64,000 nt of DNA. Origin: Terebella lapidaria. Its lineage: Eukaryota > Annelida > Polychaeta > Terebellida > Terebellidae. Made by a program: the position numbers and the translations under genes. Below are positions 12,240 through 25,189 of this stretch, piece by piece. Below the pieces are notes generated by a model, which saw only the letters and a program-made list of their open reading frames with translations, searched no databases and was not told where the DNA came from. Numbering within the stretch: the stretch's first letter is position 1; each line of letters starts with the position of its first letter. The stretch covers positions 8,951,177 through 9,015,176 of the forward strand of contig OX424566.1 in the NCBI GenBank assembly GCA_949152475.1, given 5' to 3'.

Positions 12240-12962
12240 TCATACACTCCCCGTGTCATGCTGCTCACTCGGGTTTTCCCTTTCCGCCAATACCGCCAAC
12301 TCCGCCACCACTGGCTCAGCATAGCCAATGACCATGTCCTGCATTAGGACAAGATTCTCGCTTGTGGGGTTCATTACCCGCACCAATGCTGTGCAATAGT
12401 CGTCACACCCTACGAGGGTAGGTGCCACTACTGCTGGTACCTTATCTGCCAAGCCAGGGTTAGCTTCCACGAGAAAGTCATGACTCTCATCACTGGTGTA
12501 CCGGTCCACGAACACATCTATCACTGCCTCGCAGAATGCTGGAACGACATGTCTGACTGCAGCACATGTCCTCAACCTACCGGGGACACCCACCTGACGA
12601 AGTGGTATGGATACCCCGTTCAGAACTAGCATGTCCTTGGACAAGAGCAAGTCTGCTGGACCCGCGGGATTCTGCTGCAAGATGTCCGCCCCTATCAACA
12701 AATCATCTTGAACGTCCGCGACCATGAGGTTCTGTTTGAGGTCTAGTGGGCCCAGACTGAGTGAAAAGTCAGCCTGGCCTCGGATTTTCATCTGATGGCC
12801 ATCGGCTGCGCTAACTGGTTTGCCGCACCCAACTGGTTTGAGGTCCGGTCGCTTCGCCTTCTCAATCTGCCTGAACTTGGCATAAGAGAGGATTGAACCA
12901 GTCACTCCCGTGTCGATTGTACAAGATACCTCAAGACCCTGCACCGATCCATCATCATACAC
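12240..12962 (-). pseudogene. Aspartic protease region of Gypsy pol
   Basis: 240 codons with the retropepsin signature CTIDTGVTGSILS (DTG catalytic triplet; Val in place of the usual Ala or Ser) and the later LLIGADIL block typical of the second half of the fold. Same frame as the N-terminal RT, but closed by a TGA at 12240-12242. It processes the polyprotein in intact relatives. Confidence 0.82.
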
Positions 12963-12969
12963 TCCTACA

Positions 12970-13680
12970 TCATATACTCAAACCTGGGGGGATCCTTACG
13001 TGTAACCCCACCCGGGCCTGTCCAATGCAATCTGGGACCTCCACCTCCACTGCTGGAAGTGACATCGTTGCTCCGTCCGCCACTGCGGTCCCTGAGTCGC
13101 TCCGCTCGGGTTTAGAGCCTGTGAAACTGCACTCTGGAGACGTTGCCTCTACTGATGACTCCCCTCCAGTACCGCCAGTACTGTTTTCCTCACAGACTCC
13201 CCTGCCCAGACATGCAGCCTCCACACCCAGCCCCTCAACCGGCGCTGTCCCATAGAGCCCTTGGTTGGTTCCCCTGCTGGTGTCCACTGAGGCGCCCACG
13301 TCAGCACTAGTCTCCTGGGTTGTCATCACTTCAGAGTCCGCACCCGCACTCTCCAGGTGTTCACTGGTCTCACTACCAGCTCTCCCAGAGCCATTCACAC
13401 CACATGAAGAAGCCATTGCTGTCCCATACAGCTCTCCAACGCCTATGTTGGGATCCCTATCGACTGCAATGCCCCGACATGCCACCTGCAGACCCAGCTC
13501 CTCGACCGGTGCTGTCCCAAACAGCACTGGGTCGGAACCCTTGCTGGTGTCTGCGGAGGTACCCATGTTGGCATCAGTCCCCTCGGACTCACTTGCTTCG
13601 TTCGCGTGGTGGTCGCTGCTCTGGACCAGCTGGTCCGGTTCCCTTGTCTCTACAGGCCCACCTCCACATTGGCCAGTCAC
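12970..13680 (-). other. Gag-pol linker region, Glu/Ser/Thr/Gly-rich
   Basis: An open minus-strand frame of 236 codons between the gag zinc knuckle and protease. It is low in hydrophobic residues, and GTAPVE-containing blocks recur (around 13240 and 13520), indicating internal duplication. It is in a different frame from both neighbours, so it is joined either by frameshifting or by mutation. No domain is recognised. Confidence 0.5.
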
Positions 13681-14448
13681 TGTTGACCGGGCTGCCCCGT
13701 GGCCAGTGGAGCAGGCCCTTGCCCGTTTGGGTGAACATTGGCTAGTGGCTGGTTGGCACTACCATTTCCCCGGGTTGGATACTCACGAACAAAATGTCCC
13801 TCTAGGCCGCACCCGAAACATGCCATGTTGCGAGGCGCTCTCGGGAAGTTTCGCCCTCCTCCATGGCGCCTGCCCTGGTTTTGCCCATTGGACGATTGTC
13901 CACCAGACTTAGGCTCTCGCAGAGTCTTCAGGATCTCCTGTAACACGACCATCATCCCTGGATCAGTCTGTTCCTTAGACTCTTCCTTCTTGGGGCTCCC
14001 TTCGTCAGTCTTTGGGGGCTTGGAGGGCCTGCTCTGTACTCGAGCGACACGTTGCTCCTCGTCCTCAGAGTTGCTGGAGTAAGAAACTTCCTGGTGCAGC
14101 ACCCGGGCATTCCTTTTTGGCAGGTTTCCATTCCGGTGCCTGGACTCCACGAAATTCACCACCTCATAGACAGCCTCATCTATGCTTTTTGGGTCCTTAA
14201 CGTATTCGACCTGATGCCGGGCCCTCTCGTCCTGGAGCCCATCTAGGAACCTATGCAGGAGATCCTCCTGGCGGGTCTGGCGGTCCCGAGAGGGATGAGC
14301 CTTATCGTACAGGCGCTTCAACTCAGCGGCATACTCTTCCACGGACTCAGAGGCCTTCTGGCAACGGTTGCTGAACCTCGCCCCATAAGACTTGGCTGTC
14401 TCGATGACCCTAAACCGGTTAGCAAGTTCGTCCACAAGAGATGTGTAG
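13677..14448 (-). pseudogene. C-terminal half of Gypsy gag with degenerate zinc knuckle
   Basis: Encodes the capsid C-terminal region (SVEEYAAELKRLYDKAHP, RFLDGLQDERARHQVEYV) and one zinc knuckle, CFGCGLEGHFVREY, in which the last Cys of CX2CX4HX4C is Tyr. The frame runs upstream into the hAT-like insertion at 14457. The 8 bases TCCTGGCG at 14449-14456 are the target duplication, also at 17113-17120. Confidence 0.85.
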
Positions 14449-14550
14449 TCCTGGCGACGGGGTTGTTCAGAAAATAATGTTCCTCACAAAACCATGCCTA
14501 TTGAAGTTTTTCCCATTTTACTATTCCTAATATACCTAGAAACATTTTTT

Positions 14551-15480
14551 GCAGAATTTTAACAACTCATCCTGAGGTCCCTCAAAGCCTCTGAACATAC
14601 CTACCGTTTTCACGTTTTTCGTGCATTTTGTCGAAATTGAGGGAATTTCATTGTCAGTCTCCTAAGTTTCATAAGACCATTAATGTGCATTACTTGACAT
14701 CTTGATGCTTTTTTCCGATTGAATTGTGCATCTTACACCTAAAAACATTTTTTGCAGAATTTTAACAACTCATCCTGAGGTCCTTCAAAACCTCTGAACA
14801 TAACTACCGTTTTCACGCTTTTCGTGCATTTTGTCGAAATTGATGGAATTTCATTGTTAGTCTCATAAGTTTAATAATACAATTTATGTGCATTACTTAC
14901 CATCTTGATGTTATTCTTCCATTAAACTAGGCATCTTATACATAGAAACATTTTTTGTAGAATTTTAACAACTCATCCTGAGGTCCTTCAAAACCTCTGA
15001 ACATAACTACCGTTTTCACGCTTTTCGTGCATTTTGTCGAAATTGATGGAATTTCATTGTTAGTCTCATAAGTTTAATAATACAATTTATGTGCATTACT
15101 TACCATCTTGATGTTATTCTTCCATTAAACTAGGCATCTTATACATAGAAACATTTTTTTGTAGAATTTTAACAACTCATCCTGAGGTCCCTCTAAACCT
15201 CTGAACAAAACTACCGTTTTCACGTTTCCGGTGCATTTCGTCGATACTGGGGGAATTTCATTTGTTCGTCTTTTTGACGTCTTGGTGTATTTTGCCCATT
15301 ATATTATTCATAGTATAGATATAACCATTTTTTTACAAAGTTTAACAGCTTATCCCGAGTTCCTTCAAAAACGTTTTCGCTTTTTCTGTGCATTTTGTAG
15401 ATATTGGGGGAATTTCATAGTTAATATCAAATGCCTGATAAAGACAATTAATGTACAACAAAATATGTTCTGTCACAGAT
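14551..15480 (+). repeat. ~203-bp tandem repeats in the left arm of the hAT-like element
   Basis: Starts of the block GNAGAATTTTAACAACTCAT are at about 14551, 14754, 14957 and 15161, with a shorter diverged unit near 15335. Inverted copies occur in the right arm around 16600, 16815 and 17020. Central units are more alike than the terminal ones, which suggests unequal exchange. Confidence 0.85.
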
Positions 15481-15557
15481 GAGACACTTCTGTGACTCCA
15501 CATTATTAAGTGACTAAGCAGCTCCATAACATGACAAATTGACACTCATACTTCAAA

Positions 15558-15860
15558 TTACCACAATCCAAATGAGTCAATGACACAAGAATAAATCGCA
15601 GTTGAGAGCATCAAGTTCTCCTGAAGAACTGGTTGCTTCACTACAAGTTGTTGAGCAATGACAAAGTCATGATCCGCTGACCACTGCTCAATGGATTTGG
15701 TGAGCCAGTCTGTTTTCACTCCCAGAACCTGGCGCAGTGAAGAGAAGTCCTTAAAATTTGTGTCATGGGCAAATTTTCGGAAGACTGGCTTACCGAGGCC
15801 AAAGTGTTTTTTCTTCTGGTACTGACATCGCCAACAATCAACTAGGCATGTCTTGCTTCA
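15558..15860 (-). pseudogene. Coding-like remnant inside the hAT-like element
   Basis: One minus-strand frame is open for about 100 codons without a Met start, ending at TAA 15558-15560. It reads as ordinary protein, with CQYQKKKHFGLGKPVFRKFA, then IEQWSADHDFVIAQQL, then VLQENLMLSTA. A plus-strand piece of the other arm near 16300-16350 encodes a matching end (QENLMLSTAI, stop). It is probably the 3' part of a transposase or captured gene; family not recognised. Confidence 0.4.
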
Positions 15861-17112
15861 TGCTGTCAGTCATCTTTTGGTTCTTGCTGAACAATGCAAA
15901 GACAACGACCTCCTCCGTGAGGGTGTGAGGTACCATTTGTGGTTACGAAGTTTGATATACGAATTTGTTGTACAAAGTTTGTTGAAACCATTTGTTTCAC
16001 GCAAGATAAATAATGTGTTCCCCACACGCTTGCGGTAGTAAGGGATGACACTGTGCTCAAGCTCAACAGACCCGTTGAGCATTGGTCAGTGGATCCTCTT
16101 CAGTCATTACTAAACAGTTTTTTTTTTGTTCGTTGAAAGTCGTCCATGGCACACCTGAGCGAGGCGTCGGACTTTGCTACGATATAATTCACCACAGAAC
16201 CCCAGCAAATATCTTGGCTATTGCTGTGTTGAACAGCATAGAAAACAGTACCCCAGTTTCAGCAAGAAAAGCCTGGTGAAAGGCCAGCTGTGATGTGTGG
16301 TGAAGTACCAGTTGGCCAGGAAAACTTGATGCTCTCAACTGCAATTTAGTGTTGTGTCATGGACTCATTTGGACTGTGTTGAGTTGGGGTATGAGTGTCA
16401 ATTATTTCATATCATGAAGCTGTTGAGTCACTGTTAATAAATGTGGTGTCGCAAAAATGCCTCGTCTGTGATCTGTTCTATATCATTTGTCTTTATGAGG
16501 CATTTGATAATAACAATGAAATGTCCTCAATATCGACAAAATGCACAAACACGCGAAAACAGAAGTTATGTTCAGAGGATTTGAGGGAACTCAGGAAAAG
16601 TTGTTGAATTATGTAAAAACTGATTATGTGTATCATGAATAGTAGAATGGGCAAAATACCCCAAGACGTCAATTAGTGCAAATTCATTATATTATCAAAC
16701 TTTTGAGTTCAACAATATGATTCCCCCAATATCGAAGAAATGCACCGAAAACGTGAAAACTGTTGTTATGTTCACAGGCTTCTAGGGACCTCAAGATGAG
16801 CTGTTAAAATTCTGCAAAAAAAAATTCTAGGTATAAGATGTCTAGTTTAATGTGAAAAAAAAACATCAAGATGTCAAGTAATGCACATTAATGGTCTTAC
16901 CAAACTCAGGAGAATAACAATGTATTCCCTCATTTTCGACAATAGGCACGAAAAACGTGAAAACGGTAGGTATGTTCAGAGGCTTTGAGGGACCTCAGGA
17001 TGAGTTGTTAAAATTCTGCAAAAAATGTTTCTAGGTATATTAGGAATAGTATAATGGGAAAAACTTCAATAGGCATGGTTTTGTGAGAAACGTTATTTTC
17101 TGAACAACCCTA

Positions 17113-18551
17113 TCCTGGCGTGTGCTTTTGGACAGTTGCCCATACACAAATTCGCCAGCTACACCTTGGAGTTTGGACATGAGCTCCACCAGTCGCTCCT
17201 CCTCGTCCCATCCCAGTCTATCGGCCACGTCCTCGAACTGGTTGAACCACTCGGTCCACTGCTCCTTGCCAGTAAAACTGGTGAAACGAGGCCCCCGCCC
17301 TGTGTATCGGCGGACTGACCTGACACTCCTGCACAGCTGTGCCGTATCATCACTGCTGATGTCCCCGCTGGATCAATCAGTGCATGAAGAGGAACTGGAC
17401 GACCATGTCCGGCGAACAATCTTCTTTCTGGAAGTAGGACTGGGATCTGTCTTCCCCTTGCGGACCTCTGCCTGCTTGGTAATCTTGTGACCCTGCAGCA
17501 TCCCCTTGATTTCAGCAAACTGCTGCATGAACAATTGCTGATCACCAAGGACGCCAGGCGTACAAGTCCTAGGTTGGCAGTCATCACCACGTGCCGCTCG
17601 GCGGGACATATGTTTGGCAGGTTCCTGCCTCGCATAGAGGTCATCCCCAAGGGCTTCATTCTGATTCGCCCGCCCAATTCTACGACTGTGAGTCGACCTT
17701 GGGCGAGCCAGCTCAGGCATTCCAACATGGCCATGACCTATTGCAAGGTTCTGGTAACTCGTTTGCACGGACCTGCTCACACAGTCATTCATATCCGACC
17801 AACTGGACTCATCATCTGAATCATGGTAACGGAATGACTTAGGGAGCTGACGCCTAGAACCAGATTGGCTGTACGGCCTGCTGGGGGACACCACCTGGTG
17901 CCTGTTAGTGTTACCAGCCCCAGGTACTCAGACTGGCTAGGGGCGATGAGACTCTCGTACCGAAGGCCTTGTGCCAGAGATGAACCCTAGTTCAAAGGGC
18001 AGAGGTACATGGCCCACCTGCCGCTCTGGACCTGGGAGTCCAGCAGCCCCGTCTCCATCCCTGCTTGTCTGCCCGGCTCCATATAGGCCATTGTCCAGCC
18101 CATCTCCACTGATTGTGGCTCCTCCAGAGTGGCGGACCTCAACCTTGGGGCAGCCATCAATGCTGCTTACTGCAGGCATTGGGTGTCCCATCCTCTGAAG
18201 CAGAGGAGGAGGTCGGGACACAGGCCCCGGAGCTGGTACACCAGAGGGAGTGCTAGTCGCCATGTTGCTCCAATCACTTGGCCCTGAGTACGCTGGCAAC
18301 TGAGGTGCTTGCCTCACTGTGTTTTCCAGCAGACTAGAGCAAAGGGTCATCTCAGTCGCTCCCTCACTCCACCTCCTGCAGCTAGTATCCAGCCCTCTCA
18401 TCTGGCCATCACTAACACTAACAGGCACGGAGCGAACGGGCTCTTGCCGCAAGGTGTTATTAGAGGCCTCATTGCCACAGTCAGAGTCTCCCATATCAGA
18501 GCCAGCACCAGTCATGGACTTAGCCCTTCGTGTACCTCCACGAGTCATCAT
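17113..18551 (-). pseudogene. N-terminal half of Gypsy gag
   Basis: The minus strand carries gag upstream of the insertion in at least three frames (18551-17937, 17894-17373, 17228 downward). The part near 17200-17330 has the capsid signature WFNQFEDVADRLGWDEEERL, and the N-terminal part is Pro/Gly/Ser-rich. Frame changes near 17900 and 17300 indicate indels in addition to the transposon insertion. The start at about 18551 follows the primer-binding site by roughly 75 bases. Confidence 0.75.
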
Positions 18552-18627
18552 CTCTACTCAATGTGCAAGGAATTTGTCAGGAACGTGGAATCGTTTCGTA
18601 GGATACTAATGCCAACGGGGCAAAAGT

Positions 18628-18645
18628 ATCCCACTTCTGACACCA
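18628..18645 (-). other. Primer-binding site, tRNA-Leu type
   Basis: The minus strand reads TGGTGTCAGAAGTGGGAT, complementary to the 3' end of animal tRNA-Leu including CCA, 7 bases inside the 5' LTR. This fixes the element's orientation. Confidence 0.85.
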
Positions 18646-18652
18646 GTTTCTC

Positions 18653-19991
18653 ATTTCTGCTTCCTTCAAATTTTGCACATGAGAGAGAAAACTCGGACAC
18701 TGAATACGCTATCAGGGTTCATTCCACATGAGTAGGTACAAAATGATAAAAATGACATGCACAACAGACACTGTACACGTGATTGTTTTCACGAGCCAAA
18801 CAATCAAAACCCAGAGCAAATCAGATAGAGCGATTGTTTTCACGAGCTAAACAATCAAAACCCAGAATAAATCAGATAAAGCGATTGTTTTCACGAGCTA
18901 AACAATCAAAACCCAGAATAAATCAGATAAAGCGATTGTTTTCACGAGCTAAACAATCAAAACCCAGAATAAATCAGATCAAATATATACGTGGCTGTTT
19001 TCACAGGACAAACAACCAAAAACCCGAAATGAATAAAATTGTAAAATTCCCCTTGCCTAACTGATATGATATCCTAATTCAGCCTAAATGTAATTCATAA
19101 AACATGGCCGAACCAGGCCTAAAAGTGGCTGAATAAAATATTGTCAAATTTCACCCAGCCTCACTCGGCCTAAAATATTAGTGGTATGTAGCCTAACAGT
19201 TTAGGTCCCCAGCCTAAAATAATTGTGGCTCCAGCATAAGATATACCTTGATCCTAACTGTGTAGCTCCTGGCAAGTTGACTTCACTGTAGCTCCTAAGT
19301 GTAGCTCCTTGGTGTAGCTCCCGGCTAAATGTAGCTCCTGATAGATTCCTGTCTCCAGATGTTGCTCCTTGCCCTGCTGGGCTGCAGAATGAAAATCTCC
19401 CCTGGGAGCGCTGCTTAAATACACTGGCTCCAGAACCAGGTCATGGTGACCCAGATCGGGTTCAGGGGTCAAACAAGCCGGATTCTGGCTCAGATTGAGG
19501 CCAGAATTCCCAGAGTGCTGGGCGTTAATAGCCCCTCCACTTCCGGTTCATCCACGCTAGAATTGCTCACGGTAAAATCTAAATAACTAAAGAAATATGC
19601 CCTAACATCCCCTAAATTATGTTTCCCCAATGAATTCCCACACCCTGCCCCGTAAATAAATGTATAGGTTGAGATAATTATGCCTCCCAGGCATTAAAAT
19701 CACTCTCGAAGCGGCCGGCCAAAAGGTAAACAAATTGACCGTCACGCCCCCTAGTCAAATGCAATAAAACCACATGGGATACGGCTGGCAGCCAGCAAAG
19801 CATGAACAAACTAAAATGCGTGAAAATCAAGATAATCTGAGCTGACTCTGGTGAAAATTGCTAATAGTGAGTAAAAAAGAAACTTCCCTAATCAAAATCC
19901 CTTCCCGAGTGTAGACATAGCTGCCCTCCCACGAAAGTTTGGCCAAATCACAGTAAAATGCCTACCCCCCAGGGACCCAATCTTTACACTA
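18653..19991 (-). repeat. 5' LTR of the large Gypsy element
   Basis: About 1339 bp, matching 6291-7639 with roughly 1% differences plus a shorter C-run (six C instead of about sixteen). It contains the same 51-bp hairpin array at 18783-18980, which produces a spurious open frame because 51 is a multiple of 3. Confidence 0.93.
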
Positions 19992-21216
19992 TGTATATTC
20001 TGCAATTGGTTTCAAAACGTGCTAATAGCACAATATTATAATGATGTCAATAGAAAACCTACGATTAATATTCGATTTACAATTCATTCATTTCAATGTT
20101 CTGCAATAAATCTATACAGATCCGACCTATTACCAATAGCAAAGTATCAGCTACGCTGATGTCCATAAAGTTTGTAACTACATGTACATATTCGGAAAAC
20201 AGCTGGCCAGTATTTAGTTATGTTATGTTGTGTAATAATGAAAAGCGAAGTTGGCCGGTATCTGCATATCTGGTGAGATGTTCGATGTTCTCTCCCTTGA
20301 AACTCTTGATAAACCGGCGCTCTGTCCATAACGAATTTTTTCCCTAGTCCCCTGGAGATCCGGTTCATACAGAGTACACTGTAAAAGCCATATTTGCTGT
20401 CCTAATACTGCTGAAATGGTGACCACTTCCCAGAACAATTGTCTTTGTTGTGAGTGTATCAAACGAAATGCGGTTGGTACCATCGGGCGACAATGGCATT
20501 CAAACATAGATTCTTCGTTCGGCATGAACCTCCAAGATCTGTTTTGTTCCAAATTCGTTAAATGGTTCTCATTTTATTACACTGACATGGTCAGGCAGCT
20601 ACATGGTCAGGCAGCTATATTCTGAACTATGCAGCTAGCTGTATTTAAATTTCTGAACTAATCATCATCTAACTCATTTGAATGGAAGAAAAAACACACA
20701 AGTGTGGATACACATCAAGTAGTATATAACTCCCGAATAATATTACACTTGATTACGACACATGTAATGAAAAAAATCCATGCTAGTCATTTTCATGAAT
20801 ATTTCTTAGGATTCAAATACAGCTCGTTTTTCATTTCTCTCATATTTGCCAACTCTTATGTAGTGCCATTATCCTGGATTCCCTGAGCCTTGCATTATAT
20901 TAGAGTGGAATTTGTTCAAATTTCAAAGACTATAAATATCTGAGACAAACTTCATAATGAAAATACCTTATTCACCTAGATATCTAAACATTCAATATAT
21001 CTCCGAAATGTGACGAAGTCAAATAGACTTCAAAACTAATAAATTTATGTCCTTGTACAGACTGCATCAGCATGATATTCAAATTAGCAAGAAACAACAG
21101 TGTGTGGATTCGGAATGGCGTCCCAAGGTAAGATTCATAGATGTGTGTTTAAGTAACTTACCCCATGTACCCCATTTACTGGCACATCTGCCCATACTAG
21201 TACTTCTGCAAATCGA
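19992..21216. other. Intergenic stretch without a gene
   Basis: AT-rich, no convincing frame. A segment at 20200-20387 resembles a Tigger/pogo end in reverse orientation (see 5772-5945). Confidence 0.45.
20200..20387 (-). mobile_element. Second transposon-end-like fragment, Tigger/pogo type
   Basis: On the minus strand begins ACAGTGTACTCTG followed by spaced CCGG blocks (GAACCGG, GCGCCGG, ATACCGG), as in 5772-5945 on the plus strand. No partner terminus or transposase was found. Confidence 0.28.
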
Positions 21217-22294
21217 CGGGTGAAAACCAGAAGGTCGTAAGCGCCATTTTCACAATTTTACAAGAGCGTCATTTTTCATCCTGTAGAATTAGTTGTTGCG
21301 ATCCTTGAAATTTCTTCTGCCACATGCTTTGTAATAGGGATTGTTGGTGTCATTTCACTTATTTCATTCACCATAGCTATTATTTTCATTTAGTTATCAA
21401 TAGAAATGTAACTTACGACGTTCTGGCGTCACGTCTAAACAAGGCATAGCTATGCCTGGTACCAGCCAGAACATCGTAAGCGACAACTTTAAATGGGAGA
21501 ATCTCTGCCAATGCATGCTTATTCTAGTTTTACTTTTGGAAACTAATCTCATCTCATCGATTTCTTAGCGAATTTCTCGCTTTCAAGCATGAACAATGCA
21601 AATGGTGTTTACGACGTTCTGGCTCGTCACTATTCCGCAAAGAACTAACACTGACGAAACGCCAGAAGGTCGTAAGTGTTTTTCGCGAGGCCACAACTCC
21701 GTTCTATTTCAAAATACAACAATGACACGAGTTCATGGCGCAATACGTGGATAGTGGATCATACCCGGTGAACGAAATTAAAATTGGAGCAATGTAAATG
21801 GGTTAAATCGATAAAACATCGTAACCGCCACACGAGTTCGCCAGAACATCGTAAGTGCCAGTGGCCGTGAAAGAACGTCAGCCCAGGAAAAACATTTTAC
21901 TGTATCTTTTGGCATTGTTTATCCTGAATAGTGAGCGTGTTATACCTCGAATGATAACCATAGGTATTTATATTTCGTATTATTATGAAGCCTTCATCAT
22001 CATGACAATAACGTGATAGAATACCAAAGCAAAATGCTGTGATTTAGGCTATGAAGCCCACATGAACCTTTTACTGGATAACGAATGAAGTTTTGCGCTC
22101 TCTCGCGGGCATTTTCGCGGGCAATTTTTCGGCGTTCTCATAATTTTTCCCGACTCACTTATCTCCGGCATTTGCTGGTGTTATTTTCAATTTTGATGAA
22201 AATTCATAATCTCAGGTACGTTATATCATACTTCGTGTCTGACATTACCGCGTTTTATTTTATTGAAATCCAGCAATTATTTGACTCATTTCAG

Positions 22295-22399
22295 TACGGT
22301 CAACCATTTTCCTCTTGGATAACACCCTACAATTTGGCACCGAATCTACTGTACAGATATCTAAGAAACAAGTACGCAGGCGGGTGTGTCGTGTTTCAG
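22295..22399 (+). other. Isolated exon-like segment
   Basis: A 105-bp open block bounded by CATTTCAG upstream and CAG|GTACTAGT downstream encodes 35 residues (starting YGQPFSSWITPYNLAPNLLY). The composition is protein-like, but no partner exon or family is recognised. Could be an upstream exon of the gene at 27041 or chance. Confidence 0.18.
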
Positions 22400-25189
22400 G
22401 TACTAGTAACTAGAAGTATTAGACAGACTTTGTGAGGTGATGGTCTAATGGCTAGATGGTAAATAAAAGAAGTCAAGTTCAAGCAAAAGGCCCAAATCGA
22501 AAAAAATGCAATATTTTTTTTTCTGAATAAGACTTGTGTTCTAAGACTTGTCTTCTGAATAAGATTTGTGTACTTTCTTGCGTGTCCGATGGTCGTACGA
22601 CCAAAACCCCCGATTATCCCGAGGTCGAAAAAACATTTTTCAGGGGTGTCTTGACTTTACGGTTTCATATAGCGCAATATTCGGTACCATATTATGGGGC
22701 CAAGTTTCAATGAACGCAGTTCTACTCAGCAACCACTGTCCTGATCCCTCCTCCCATACCAACTTATTGGCCGTAAACACTTTTGAATTATTAATATTTC
22801 TTGGGAGGTCGATTTTGGGGGAGGTTCAAATTATGTCCCTGAAAATACTGGATAGAAAATCCTCACTAACAATTAAACACCAAGAAATATCCACATTTTA
22901 TTTCTCATGTTTGTTCTTCTTCTTTCTTATCTTTCAATCTTGCCCGGAGTAATTTTAACATGACATTTTGATATACATGGATATATAGGGGAGGAGTATT
23001 GACTGACAGTGTAAGACACTGGTGATATCACAGCGACATCACAAATGTGACGTCGTGGCTCTTGGGTGTGAGTCATATTTATTGTGGGCGAATTTAAATA
23101 TTGTTAAATTGATCACTATAATGATGAAGTTCATCATTTCAAAGTGATATAACAGTGTTTCTTTTTTTTTTGTGTTCACCATGCGTGTGTTTGCAATTAA
23201 ATTGCCGTATATTGGTCCTAATAGTAGCACGGCGAGCCAAAGCAAGATATCCCACAGCAGCGCGGGCAAAAATAAGGTCAAAATTTAGGTCAAAAATGAG
23301 ACACTGAACAATATACCCATAGCCTTCGATTCCCCTTTATTATGATTCAAATGTCATAATATGTTGATTGGAATTCCCCAAGATTTTATTAGAAAGATAT
23401 GACGTGAAATATAGGGTTACGAAAAGCGAGTATTTTTGGGGAAAGGTGGGGCGTGCTTCTATTACGGTGCGTGCCACTATTGGGAGCAATATGGTATATA
23501 TCCTAGTATGCCTACACTGATAAGTCATTCTTTCTCGTAAAATTAGGCCCAACTAAAAAGTTGTCATGGTGAATATTGTCAAACCTTGGAGCAGGCAATT
23601 TCAGTGGTGTAATCTTTAATTATAATTCCAATGCCTTAGGACTCCTTAACATACATACCAGAAGTGCTACACAGCCTACAAATATTCCTATGTTTTTAGA
23701 GGGTGGGTGGGTGGGCTTACGGGGGTTACATTGGTTTGGGATTTCTTAACGTTCTCTGGTCGTCATGCTGTTGTAAGTAATATCAGTTGCTAGTTGAAGA
23801 GAGATAACGCTCGGTTGCGTGATGGCACAGTGTCGTGATAGTTAGAGCGCTCGCGTTCGAATACAACTTAGGTGTTTTATTCCCGGCTACATGCTGTTCA
23901 GTATCTATTTTCTAGATCTATGCTGTTTTTGTTTTGCAATATCCGAAAAATTCATTATAATTAATATTTGGTTATTTTTTTTTTTATCCAAGATATGCAT
24001 TTTACAGTGTGTTTTGATATACAGATCTACATGTAGGCCCACATAAAAATATAACTTTAGTTGATGTTTCAGTTGTATTATGAGTGGGCCTATGCCTATG
24101 GCATGCGAAAGGGGCCACAGCCAAGTGTCATAGTCTCAAATACTAAGAGTAGTCCTTTGGCATGCAATCGCCAACTGCTGAAACTCATTCAAACCATTTT
24201 CAATTACTTATGCTGCAAATTGCTCGGGAGATTTTTTATTTTCTAATACCGGACATTGTTCAGGAGATGTGTTAGGGCCTAAATGTAAAAATATGCGTAA
24301 ATTAATTCATAGAAGGTAGGCCTATGCGTCGAGCTTGGCTCATGGCCGATTATATTTATTAGTGTTGTAAATAATTATAATTGTAAATAATTGAATAATT
24401 ATAATCTTACAGTATTCCTTAGAATAATAGTTTTTGTAACTTTGTAACCTGAATCGATCGATCGTATACTACAGTCGCCGAACGATCGCTTTATACATAG
24501 GCCTGCAGCAACGGATTTTTTTAAACAATCATATTATATACTATGTTGAATTATACAGTATTGATATCATGATATGCATATTGAGAAGATTGTCGATTGT
24601 ACATCGGCACGGCACATGGCCAGTCCATCGTTCCATATATGGAACGCAATAGGCTTACGATCATACCTGTAGGCTGTAGGCCGGGCCTACTTGTAAACCT
24701 ACATGTGAGGTTTTGGAATTCTTTATGCAGCAGTGGCAAAGAATCTACCACAGGACATAACAATGGATATGGCTAGATCTACTGCTCAAGGCCCTTGAGC
24801 GGGTCCCAGACCCTTGCCTAAGAATTTGCACCCCCCCCCCACCCCTGCCCTCCCCCCCATCCCTCTCAAATTTCTTGATCCGCCCTACCGCCTGTATCTA
24901 TATAGGCCTATTATATGTAGGCCTAAGAAAAGTGTCGACAGCAATGGTTAATGAGCAGAGGAAGGGTGCACGTCACCTTTTATTGCTCATTGACTGGACA
25001 GACCAGAGGCGAATCAACTATAGATGAATGGTGCATTTTCTCTCAGATTCTAAATGCATTATCAATGAACAATTCACATTATGCAACATATACGAACCAA
25101 GATCAATGGCACATCATGTCCGCGAGAAGGAAAAAAAAATAGCCCAAAGGCTAAGACAGGTTCCCGGACAACATATGTTTCATACATTA

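Larger units (their letters stand above)
14457..17112. mobile_element. hAT-like DNA transposon inserted in gag, non-autonomous or decayed
   Basis: Termini are inverted: CGGGGTTGTTCAGAAAATAA at the left and TAGGGTTGTTCAGAAAATAA-like (reverse strand) at the right. The 8-bp TCCTGGCG occurs on both sides. An 8-bp duplication together with YRGGG termini whose first bases differ at the two ends fits the hAT superfamily. The arms (about 14457-15622 and 16320-17112) are inverted copies and contain ~203-bp tandem units. The centre has a decayed coding stretch, but I cannot identify a complete transposase. Confidence 0.7.
6291..19991 (-). mobile_element. Large Ty3/Gypsy LTR retrotransposon, degenerate, with nested hAT-like insertion
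   Basis: Two near-identical direct repeats (6291-7639 and 18653-19991) flank minus-strand gag, protease, reverse transcriptase, RNase H and integrase in standard Ty3/Gypsy order, plus a third ORF. A primer-binding site lies beside the right LTR and a purine tract beside the left one, so the right repeat is the 5' LTR. Without the 2.66-kb insertion in gag the element is about 11 kb. The left and right flanks give only an imperfect target duplication (AGTAT/TGTAT, four of five). Frameshifts, in-frame TGA codons and loss of an RT block show it is inactive. Confidence 0.92.

Noticed and set aside
14551..15480. CRISPR-like array
   Set aside because: Units are ~203 bp with no spacer-repeat alternation, and the genome is eukaryotic.
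18783..19064. Open frame encoding a repeated FSRAKQSKPR peptide
   Set aside because: It is a by-product of the 51-bp LTR tandem array, whose period is a multiple of 3.
22085..22435. 116-codon frame starting MKFCALSRAF
   Set aside because: The N-terminal part looks random; only the short 22295-22399 block has splice-like borders, and it is listed at low confidence.
23820..23895. tRNA-like text (GTTAGAGCGCTCGCGTTCGAAT)
   Set aside because: No acceptor stem or proper box A spacing, so neither a tRNA gene nor a convincing SINE head.
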